From: Actinomycetota bacterium
GTDB lineage: Bacteria; Actinomycetota; Actinomycetes; Acidothermales; Acidothermaceae
Length of the DNA stretch: 6,491 nt
Assembly: GCA_003134755.1 (NCBI GenBank)
Contig: PLCK01000047.1
Location: 12,145-18,635 of the forward strand
Reading direction: 5' to 3'
Part shown: positions 1 through 4,815 of the stretch, piece by piece
How positions within the stretch are numbered: the stretch's first letter is position 1
How the letters are laid out: each line of letters starts with the position of its first letter
Notes under the pieces: generated by a model
What the model was told of the DNA's origin: nothing
Seen by the model: the letters and a program-made list of their open reading frames with translations, nothing else
Databases searched by the model: none
Program-made: the position numbers and the translations under genes

Positions 1-200
1 AGCCGACCGGAAACCTCGACCCCTCGACGAGCGTCGGCATCATGAAGCTGCTCGATCGGATCAACCGGACCGGAACCACCGTGATGATGGCTACCCACGA
101 CTCCCAGATCGTCGACTCGATGCGCCGCCGGGTGATCGAACTCGACGGTGGCAAGGTGATCCGCGACCAGTCGCGCGGGGTTTACGGCTACTCCAACTGA
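1..200 (+). CDS. ftsE: Cell division ATP-binding protein FtsE, 3' end only
   Basis: The last 65 codons and the TGA of an ABC-transporter ATPase; the first full codon is at position 3 and the 5' part lies outside the window. The visible part opens with PTGNLD, the end of the Walker B/D-loop region (normally DEPTGNLD), and carries the H-switch histidine in MATHD (H32 of the fragment). It ends YGYSN, as actinobacterial FtsE proteins typically do. FtsE is the cytoplasmic ATPase that works with the membrane protein FtsX; ATP hydrolysis is passed across the membrane to activate peptidoglycan hydrolases at the division septum. ftsX follows after 32 bp on the same strand, so the two are very probably co-transcribed. 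Identification rests on the motifs together with the adjoining ftsX. Confidence 0.95.
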   Translation, partial: PTGNLDPSTSVGIMKLLDRINRTGTTVMMATHDSQIVDSMRRRVIELDGGKVIRDQSRGVYGYSN

Positions 201-232
201 CCGACCGTTCGCTACTCGCTGGTTAGGACGTC

Positions 233-1144
233 ATGCGGCTTCGATTTGTGCTCTCAGAGCTGGCCATCGGCCTGCGCAAGAACGTGTTGATGATGTTCTC
301 GGTTGTGGTCATTACCGCGTTCTCGATGCTCGCCTTCGGTGTGGCGCTGCTCGTGCAGCGGCAGGTCGGCCACATGAAGCACTACTGGTACAACCAGCTC
401 CAGGTGTCGGTCTATCTCTGCACCGCGCACAACAACAATCCGAACTGCCCAACAGCTGTGACCGAGGACCAGACGCGCGACGTCCAGGCCGAACTCGAGA
501 AGTTGCGCCCGACCGTCACGAGTATCGCCTTCGTCGACCAGACGAAGGCATACGAGTTGTTCAAGCAGGAGTTCAAGGACGCTCCTGAACTCGTGAAGAA
601 CACGACACCCGACGTGTTGCCCGAGTCGTTCGTCGTCAAGTTGCAGGATCCGAAGAAGTTCCCTGTCGTCGACAGTGCGCTGGCTGGTAAACCGGGGGTC
701 GACTCGGTACAGGACCAACACGTGTTCCTCAACAAGCTGTTCAGCATGCTGAATCAATTGCGAATAGTGGCCATCTTCATAGCCATTATCGCGATCATCG
801 CCGCAGTCATCTTGATCGGCGTGGCGGTGCAGGTCTCAGCTGCGAGCCGACGGCGAGAGACCGGGATCATGCGGCTGGTCGGCGCGTCGAATATGTATAT
901 CCAGCTGCCCTTCTTGCTCGAGGGCGTGCTGGCCGGCCTGGTCGGTGCGTTGGTCGGGTTTGCCGGACTTGCGACTGTGAAGTGGGCGGTCATCGACCAC
1001 AGCTTCCGGTCGGTGTTCAGCGCGGTCGGATCGCTCGTGGAGTGGAACGACGTCTTCTCGACCCTGCCCTGGGTAGCTGGGGTCGCCGTCGTGATCTCGG
1101 GCCTGGCCTCCTTCGTCACGCTCCAGCTCTACCTGCACGACTGA
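233..1144 (+). CDS. ftsX: Cell division protein FtsX (permease-like subunit of FtsEX)
   Basis: Complete protein of 303 residues, close to the roughly 300 usual in actinobacteria. Topology read from the sequence: short cytoplasmic N-terminus, membrane segment 1 at about 20-41, a large extracytoplasmic domain at about 42-175, then membrane segments 2-4 at about 176-200, 227-250 and 277-300. This is the standard FtsX layout. The basic cytoplasmic stretch RRRETGIMRLVGAS (206-219) is the characteristic FtsX/MacB-type motif between segments 2 and 3. The external domain recruits or activates cell-wall hydrolases in response to FtsE ATPase activity. It contains only two cysteines before the last three segments, Cys63 and Cys72, which could form a disulphide. 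The ATG is preceded by a modest ribosome binding site (GGTTAGGAC). It lies 32 bp after ftsE and 43 bp before the protease gene. Confidence 0.97.
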   Translation: MRLRFVLSELAIGLRKNVLMMFSVVVITAFSMLAFGVALLVQRQVGHMKHYWYNQLQVSVYLCTAHNNNPNCPTAVTEDQTRDVQAELEKLRPTVTSIAFVDQTKAYELFKQEFKDAPELVKNTTPDVLPESFVVKLQDPKKFPVVDSALAGKPGVDSVQDQHVFLNKLFSMLNQLRIVAIFIAIIAIIAAVILIGVAVQVSAASRRRETGIMRLVGASNMYIQLPFLLEGVLAGLVGALVGFAGLATVKWAVIDHSFRSVFSAVGSLVEWNDVFSTLPWVAGVAVVISGLASFVTLQLYLHD

Positions 1145-1152
1145 GGAAACCG

Positions 1153-1188
1153 GCTGTCCCTGGCGCGAAGGCACGTAGAATCGGGCGG
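1153..1188 (+). promoter_or_regulatory. Candidate internal promoter giving a leaderless protease mRNA
   Basis: In the ftsX-protease gap, TAGAAT (1176-1181) matches the -10 consensus at five of six positions. It is followed by exactly six bases before the GTG start codon at 1188, so transcription would begin at or beside the first base of the start codon. No convincing Shine-Dalgarno sequence lies before the GTG, and an in-frame TAG inside the hexamer rules out a longer reading frame. The -35 is weak (CTGTCC around 1154-1159, spacing 16). Leaderless genes with a TANNNT hexamer at this distance are common in actinobacteria. Confidence 0.5.
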
Positions 1189-2387
1189 TGCTCCTCTCCC
1201 GGACCTCGACCCGCGTCGCCACGGCGATCGCGGTCGTCGTCGTTGCGTACAGCGCAGGGCTCCTGACGGGCGTGATGGGCTCGTCCGACGCCGACACTGC
1301 GGCCGCCAAGAAGGCCGCCACCAAGCCGTCGGCCGTACCGTCGAGCGAACTCCTCGACCAGGCCGCGAACGCGATCCTGCAGAACGCGGCGAAGCCGATC
1401 TCGAAGGACGAGCTCAACCGCGCCGCCGTCCAAGGCATGCTGCAAGCCCTCGACGACAAGTGGTCGAGTTACTACAGCCCGAACGACTTCGCGTCGTTCC
1501 AAGAAGTGATGGACGGCGAGTACACCGGCGTCGGTCTTTGGGTGCATCGCGACAGCGGCGGGATCGTCACTGTCGTCAGCGTGCAGACAGGTTCGCCGAG
1601 TGACGGTTCGTTGCGCACCGGTGACGTCATCACTGCCGTCGGTGGCAAGCCGGTCGCGACCCGCCCGATCGCCGAAGTAGTCGCATCACTTCGCGGCGAG
1701 GCCGGCACGACAGTCAACGTCACCTATCGTCGGGCCGGCGTCACCAACACCGTGAGCCTGCGGCGCAAGGCGATGCCGACGGAGGACGTCACCGCGAAGG
1801 TGACCGGCTCGGTGATGATCATCAAGGTCAGCGGGTTCACCAAGGGCGTCGGCGCGAAGGTTCGCGACTTCGCCTCGACCGCGCGCACCAGGCACCTGAG
1901 CGGGATCGTGCTCGACCTGCGCGGCAACCCGGGCGGCCTCCTCGACGAGGGCGTCAAGACGGCCTCGGTGTTCCTCGACGGGGGCCCAGTCGTCACGTTC
2001 GTCCGGCGCGGGTCGACGCCGGTGAAGATGACCGCCGAGGCGGGTGGCGACACCGGGACGCCGCTGGCGGTGCTGGTCGACAGTGGGACGGCGAGCGCGG
2101 CCGAGGTAGTGACAGCGGCACTCCAGGACCGCAACCGGGCGGTCGTCGTCGGTTCGCGGACGTTCGGCAAGGGCTCGGTTCAGGAGCCCAAAATGCTGTC
2201 CGACGGGTCGGCGATCGAGTTCACGGTCGGTAGCTACCTGACCCCCGCCGGCCGCTCACTCGACGGGGTGGGCATCGGGCCCGATGTCACGGTGCCCGAC
2301 GGCGCTCCGCCCGCGGCGGCCGAGATCCAGGCGGTCGATGTCTTGAGCGGGTTGCTGGCCGACGCCGGCACCGGGGGTCACGGCTGA
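1188..2387 (+). CDS. S41-family C-terminal processing protease (CtpA/CtpB/Prc type) with PDZ domain
   Basis: A 399-residue serine protease with an N-terminal hydrophobic segment (about 11-30) acting as signal anchor or signal peptide, so the rest should lie outside the membrane. An Ala/Lys-rich linker and helical region (about 35-105) precede a PDZ domain (about 108-195) that binds hydrophobic C-termini of substrates. The S41 core follows: DLRGNPGG (243-250), the catalytic serine in SGTASAAE (S303), and the general-base lysine in FGKGS (K328) with Q332 four residues on. The 25-residue Ser-Lys and 4-residue Lys-Gln spacings equal those I recall for Bacillus CtpB (S309/K334/Q338), so it should be active. 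GTG at 1188 is the only possible start because an in-frame TAG lies 12 bases upstream. The same position between ftsX and smpB is occupied by an S41 peptidase in Streptomyces. Its physiological substrate cannot be read from the sequence; the FtsEX context suggests cell-envelope work. Confidence 0.93.
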   Translation: MLLSRTSTRVATAIAVVVVAYSAGLLTGVMGSSDADTAAAKKAATKPSAVPSSELLDQAANAILQNAAKPISKDELNRAAVQGMLQALDDKWSSYYSPNDFASFQEVMDGEYTGVGLWVHRDSGGIVTVVSVQTGSPSDGSLRTGDVITAVGGKPVATRPIAEVVASLRGEAGTTVNVTYRRAGVTNTVSLRRKAMPTEDVTAKVTGSVMIIKVSGFTKGVGAKVRDFASTARTRHLSGIVLDLRGNPGGLLDEGVKTASVFLDGGPVVTFVRRGSTPVKMTAEAGGDTGTPLAVLVDSGTASAAEVVTAALQDRNRAVVVGSRTFGKGSVQEPKMLSDGSAIEFTVGSYLTPAGRSLDGVGIGPDVTVPDGAPPAAAEIQAVDVLSGLLADAGTGGHG

Positions 2388-2866
2388 TGCCGAAGGAGAC
2401 CGGCCACAAGCTGATCGCCAGCAACAAGAAGGCCCGCCACGACTACCACATCGACTCGGTGTACGAGGCCGGTCTCGTCCTGACCGGAACCGAGGTCAAG
2501 TCGCTACGGCTCGGGCGGGCCTCGCTCGTCGACGGCTACGCACTGATCAAGGACGGCGAGGTGTGGCTGCAGGGCGTGCACATCCCTGAGTACACCGAGG
2601 GCACCTGGACCAATCACGAACCGCGACGCTCGCGCAAGCTGCTGCTGCACAAGCTCGAGATCTCGCGCCTGATCGGCAAGACACGCGAGACCGGCGTCAC
2701 GCTCGTGCCGCTGTCGCTCTACTTCAAGGACGGCAAGGCCAAGGTCGAAATCGCCCTGGCACACGGCAAGAAGTCCTACGACAAGCGGCAGGCGCTAGCC
2801 GAACGGCAGGCCGGGCGGGAGATCCAACGTGCTCTCGGACGCCGAGCAAAGGGCCGGGAAGACTGA
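2387..2866 (+). CDS. smpB: SsrA-binding protein SmpB
   Basis: A complete 159-residue protein with the hallmarks of SmpB: NKKARHDY (13-20), the RNA-binding-barrel motif GTEVKSLR (34-41), and GKKSYDKR (127-134) leading into a basic C-terminal tail that becomes helical in the ribosomal decoding centre. SmpB binds the tRNA-like part of tmRNA, brings it to ribosomes stalled on broken mRNA, and stands in for the missing anticodon stem during trans-translation. Its RNA partner is encoded 88 bp downstream. The ATG shares its first base with the TGA of the protease gene (TGATG), an arrangement that favours translational coupling, so smpB is probably made from the same transcript as the protease. Confidence 0.98.
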   Translation: MPKETGHKLIASNKKARHDYHIDSVYEAGLVLTGTEVKSLRLGRASLVDGYALIKDGEVWLQGVHIPEYTEGTWTNHEPRRSRKLLLHKLEISRLIGKTRETGVTLVPLSLYFKDGKAKVEIALAHGKKSYDKRQALAERQAGREIQRALGRRAKGRED

Positions 2867-2930
2867 CGGTTCTGCGCCGGCTGATCGGCGTCCGGTCGGC
2901 ATTTGATCGACGGCTGGTCGCGGCGGACCG

Positions 2931-2936
2931 TAGACT
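2931..2936 (+). promoter_or_regulatory. Candidate -10 element of the ssrA promoter
   Basis: TAGACT fits the actinobacterial TANNNT pattern and would start transcription near 2943, leaving about 12 bases to be removed by RNase P to form the mature 5' end at 2955. CATAAC (2943-2948) is an alternative that would start at the mature end itself. No good -35 hexamer is at the right distance from either, so the call is tentative. Confidence 0.35.
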
Positions 2937-2954
2937 GGCTGTCATAACTGCATA

Positions 2955-3324
2955 GGGGGTGACTGGCTTCGACTTCGGAGATTGAGACAGGGGAAGCGGG
3001 CCGAGGAACGCAGCGATGATCTCGTTAACCATGAGCTGCAAATGATAAACGCGAATTCAAACCGCGCTGACTTCGCTCTCGCTGCCTAAGCAAGAGCAAT
3101 GAAGTCTGTCAGCCCGGGAGTGCCTCCGACCCGGGATCTGGCATCAGCAGGAGGCTCCACCGCGTGATCCGGCTGCGGGATCACGCGGAAAAAACTACAG
3201 CAGCTGAGCCCGTCGCAACGGCACGCCTGTGTGACCGTTGGGGCTGAGAAAGGCATAGCAGGCTGCGCCCGGAGAAGCCCTGGCTTGGTACCGAAGGACC
3301 CGGGTTCGATTCCCGGCACCTCCA
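2955..3324 (+). ncRNA. ssrA: Transfer-messenger RNA (tmRNA, ssrA)
   Basis: About 370 nt with both halves of the tRNA-like domain. The 5' GGGGGTG (2955-2961) pairs with CACCTCC (3317-3323) as a 7-bp acceptor stem containing the G3-U wobble recognised by alanyl-tRNA synthetase; the discriminator is A3324. The T arm is CCGGG-TTCGATT-CCCGG (3300-3316). The 5' side carries the conserved GGCTTCGACTTC. The resume codon GCG (3051) follows ATAAAC, and the frame encodes the tag ANSNRADFALAA, ending at TAA (3087-3089). Helix 5 forms around the tag (GCTGAC 3066-3071 with GTCAGC further on). A perfect 11-bp stem (3160-3170 with 3178-3188) lies in the pseudoknot region. CCA is not encoded and must be added afterwards. 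With SmpB it rescues stalled ribosomes and marks the unfinished protein for proteolysis. Confidence 0.97.
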
Positions 3325-3394
3325 CTGTTGCGTTGCAATAGAGCCTTGACCCGCGTCGACGTCCCCGAGTAGGACGGCGGTGCCGGACGTTGAT

Positions 3395-3420
3395 GGCCAC
3401 CCGCTCGCGGGTGGCCTTTT
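3395..3420 (+). terminator. Rho-independent terminator after ssrA
   Basis: GGCCACCC (3395-3402) pairs perfectly with GGGTGGCC (3409-3416); the six-base loop GCTCGC can close further by one G-C pair. Four T residues follow directly. It lies 70 bp past the tmRNA end and only 30 bp before the stop codon of the convergent frame at 3450, which it would shield from read-through. Confidence 0.85.
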
Positions 3421-3449
3421 CCGTGCGTGCCGGACAGACCCGCTGGTGC

Positions 3450-3737
3450 TCAGTTCGAGCGTGAGAGTTTGGCGAGCCGCGCGTTGAGCGATCGCCGTTC
3501 GGCGTCGGTCTGAGCGAGTTCGAGTGCGCGCTGGTAGGCGTCGCGAGCCTCGGTCGCCCGGCCTGCGCGTCGCAGCAGGTCCGCGCGGGTGGAATGGAAG
3601 TAGCGGTAATGGTCGAGGTCGAGGCCGTCCAATATCGCAAGGCCGGCCTCCGGCTCTTCGAGTTCTTCGAGCTGCTGCCGATGTAGCCGGACGGTGGCGC
3701 GGTAGACGCGTTTGTCGTCCGCGCGGGACGTCGCCAC
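3450..3737 (-). CDS. Short frame matching the C-terminal TPR-like end of ECF42-type sigma factors (probable remnant)
   Basis: Ninety-five codons from a GTG start, with no other usable start before an in-frame stop. From about residue 27 on it reads like the extreme C-terminus of ECF42-group sigma factors: EPEAGLAILDGLD, then DHYRYFHSTRADLLRRAGR (about 42-60), then a TPR-like helix pair ending AERRSLNARLAKL (about 79-91). In full-length members this segment follows sigma2, sigma4 and a long TPR domain, in all roughly 400 residues. None of that is visible upstream in any frame. The first 26 residues do not resemble the family. Without DNA-binding and core-binding regions it cannot act as a sigma factor, so it is probably the tail of a deleted gene. 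A small functional TPR protein is less likely. The ribosome binding site is weak (AGG about 11 bases before the GTG). Family assignment is from memory of the consensus. Confidence 0.6.
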   Translation of the reverse strand: MATSRADDKRVYRATVRLHRQQLEELEEPEAGLAILDGLDLDHYRYFHSTRADLLRRAGRATEARDAYQRALELAQTDAERRSLNARLAKLSRSN

Positions 3738-3765
3738 CGAGTGTGACCTGCGGCGTGCGTGTCAG

Positions 3766-3785
3766 CCGCGTTCACGTGAACGCGG
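3766..3785. repeat. Perfect 20-bp palindrome (candidate operator)
   Basis: CCGCGTTCACGTGAACGCGG is identical to its reverse complement over all 20 bases, centred on CACGTG, and pairing stops just outside it. It lies 28 bp upstream of the GTG of the sigma-factor remnant and about 90 bp beyond the hsp20 stop. A dimeric repressor operator fits best. As RNA it could also fold into an 8-bp stem with an ACGT loop. I do not recognise it as a known regulator's site. Confidence 0.6.
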
Positions 3786-3808
3786 TCGGGCGGCCGCATG
3801 CGGGCTCG

Positions 3809-3842
3809 CCGCCCGGCGTCGAATCGAATCGCTGCCGGGCGG
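3809..3842 (-). terminator. Hairpin downstream of hsp20, possible terminator without T tract
   Basis: CCGCCCGGC (3809-3817) and GCCGGGCGG (3834-3842) are perfect 9-bp arms around a 16-base loop containing the short repeat TCGAATCGAATCG. The structure lies 31 bp past the hsp20 stop on the strand being transcribed. No T run follows, so it would be one of the tail-less hairpins often seen after actinobacterial genes, or simply a stabilising 3' structure. Confidence 0.4.
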
Positions 3843-3873
3843 TGCCCCTCTGACCCAATACCCGCTCGTGTGC

Positions 3874-4308
3874 TCAGGCGTTGATCACGTGTCGGTCGGC
3901 ATCCTTGCTGCTGTTGATGACGACGTTGCGAGGCTTGGCCTGCTCGGCCACCGGGATGCGAAGCTTCAGGACGCCGGCGTCGTAGTCGGCGGCGATCTTC
4001 GCGGTGTCGAGATTGTCACCGAGCACCAACTGTCGCGAGAAGACACCGCGGGGTCGTTCGGCCGCGATCAGCTCGGCGTCACTCGCCCGTGCGGGGCGTT
4101 CAGCTCTGACAGTCACGACGTTTCGCTCGACGTCGATGTCGATCGAGTCGGGGTTCACCCCGGGCAGGTCGAACTCGACGACGAATGTATCCGCGTCGCG
4201 CCACGCGTCTATCGGCATCGCCGACGGGCGGGCCATGGTCCCGTTCACGCCGAAGACCTGCTGGGTGAGCCGATCGAGTTCGCGGAATGGGTCGCTGCGC
4301 AGCAGCAT
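3874..4308 (-). CDS. Small heat-shock protein, Hsp20/alpha-crystallin family
   Basis: A 144-residue ATP-independent holdase chaperone that keeps unfolding proteins soluble until refolded. A short N-terminal arm beginning MLLRSDPFRELDRL is followed by the alpha-crystallin domain at about 33-122, ending in the family's AGVL motif (YDAGVLKLRIPV, 109-120). A C-terminal tail with a V-V-I stretch (129-131) may serve as the I/V-x-I/V oligomerisation motif. The chosen ATG at 4308 has a strong GGAGGTGG site five bases upstream and matches the usual start of actinobacterial relatives. In-frame ATGs at 4326 and 4323 also have a site (AGGAG) and would add 6 or 5 residues; the frame stays open to 4386, but those extra codons run through the promoter and operator. 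It is divergent from the merR gene and shares its control region, so heat or protein-stress control by that regulator is likely. Confidence 0.93.
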   Translation of the reverse strand: MLLRSDPFRELDRLTQQVFGVNGTMARPSAMPIDAWRDADTFVVEFDLPGVNPDSIDIDVERNVVTVRAERPARASDAELIAAERPRGVFSRQLVLGDNLDTAKIAADYDAGVLKLRIPVAEQAKPRNVVINSSKDADRHVINA

Positions 4309-4368
4309 CGCATCCACCTCCATCATGAGACTCCTGATGCTCCTTCTGGGCCATGAGATCGATGTCCG

Positions 4369-4390
4369 ATCTATGGCAAGCGCCATAGAT
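4369..4390. promoter_or_regulatory. Inverted repeat, candidate operator of the MerR/HspR-like regulator
   Basis: ATCTATGGC, a four-base spacer AAGC, then GCCATAGAT: perfect 9-bp arms in the region between hsp20 and the merR gene. It covers the predicted hsp20 transcription start and lies just upstream of the presumed merR promoter, so one bound dimer could control both genes. It is not the HAIR sequence of classical HspR (CTTGAGT-N7-ACTCAAG) nor the CIRCE element of HrcA. Confidence 0.6.
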
Positions 4391-4392
4391 TT

Positions 4393-4421
4393 AATATATC
4401 AAAGCTGGTATGCTGACGCAA
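4393..4421 (-). promoter_or_regulatory. Predicted hsp20 promoter
   Basis: On the - strand, TTGCGT (4421-4416) and TATATT (4398-4393) are separated by 17 bp; the -10 differs from TATAAT at one position. The start would fall near 4386, inside the inverted repeat at 4369-4390, a placement suited to repression. The same AT-rich stretch carries TATGCT (4409-4414, + strand), a possible -10 for the merR gene with a poor -35. So the two promoters overlap back to back. Confidence 0.5.
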
Positions 4422-4449
4422 GACGGCTGCGACAGCGAGAGGAGCGGCG

Positions 4450-4782
4450 ATGGGTTTCCAGACGCCCGACGTCGACCTCGGCGTGTACGGAATCTCGGTC
4501 GCCGCCGAGCTCGTCGATATGGGCGTTCAGACGCTTCGGCTGTACGAGGCCCGCGGATTGGTCGAACCCGACCGCACCGAGGGCGGTACCCGGCGATACA
4601 GCGCGCGCGACTTGGATCGCCTGCGCCGCATCGGCGAACTGCTCGGGGCCGGGCTGAATCTCGCTGGCGTCGCGATGGTGCTCGACCTCGAGGCGACGAA
4701 CAGCCGGCTGCGAACCGCGAACCGTCAACAGCGGAAACGGCTCAGAGCCGGCCCTACTCAGCCAAGTGCCTCGGTGGGCTGA
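4450..4782 (+). CDS. MerR-family transcriptional regulator, HspR-like
   Basis: A 110-residue DNA-binding protein. The winged helix-turn-helix begins at VYGISVAAELVDMGVQTLR (12-30), continues with LYEARGLVEP (31-40), and has the wing GGTRRYS (45-51) and helix DLDRLRRIGELLGAGLNLAGV (54-74). A short helical tail (about 77-100, rich in Glu, Arg and Gln) should form the dimerisation coiled coil. There is no cysteine and no extended effector domain, which argues against a metal- or redox-sensing MerR. The opening YGISVAAEL and the NLAGV segment resemble HspR, the repressor of chaperone genes in actinobacteria. The ATG has an excellent site (GAGAGGAG, five-base spacing). Being divergent from hsp20, it most likely regulates hsp20 and itself through the inverted repeat between them. 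It is not the dnaK-operon hspR, since no dnaK, grpE or dnaJ is present. Confidence 0.9.
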   Translation: MGFQTPDVDLGVYGISVAAELVDMGVQTLRLYEARGLVEPDRTEGGTRRYSARDLDRLRRIGELLGAGLNLAGVAMVLDLEATNSRLRTANRQQRKRLRAGPTQPSASVG

Positions 4783-4806
4783 ACAGCCGAACAGCCGAAG
4801 AGCCGA
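4783..4806. repeat. Three tandem copies of an 8-bp unit between convergent genes
   Basis: ACAGCCGA (4783-4790), ACAGCCGA (4791-4798) and AGAGCCGA (4799-4806, one mismatch) fill most of the 33-bp gap between the merR stop and the glpK stop. They probably arose by slippage. No terminator hairpin is visible in the gap, so transcripts from the two genes may run into each other. Confidence 0.7.
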
Positions 4807-4815
4807 AGACAAGAC

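Noticed and set aside
2876..2900. A hairpin between smpB and ssrA followed by ATTT
   Set aside because: The stem needs two G-T wobbles and has no real T run; too weak to call a terminator.
3284..3324. A possible separate tRNA gene ending at 3324
   Set aside because: The T arm and acceptor 3' strand pair with 2955-2961, some 350 nt upstream, and there is no anticodon arm nearby; they belong to the tmRNA.
3086..3799. A 237-codon - strand frame across the tmRNA, with the string VEVPGIEPGSFG
   Set aside because: It is the antisense of the tmRNA 3' half plus other sequence. PGIEPGS-type strings are the usual translation of the reverse complement of a TTCGATTCCCGG T arm, a well-known annotation artefact. 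The rest is low-complexity Arg/Thr/Ser-rich.
4327..4449. HAIR or CIRCE heat-shock operator in the hsp20-merR gap
   Set aside because: Neither CTTGAGT-N7-ACTCAAG nor TTAGCACTC-N9-GAGTGCTAA occurs; the only clear symmetric element is the repeat at 4369-4390.
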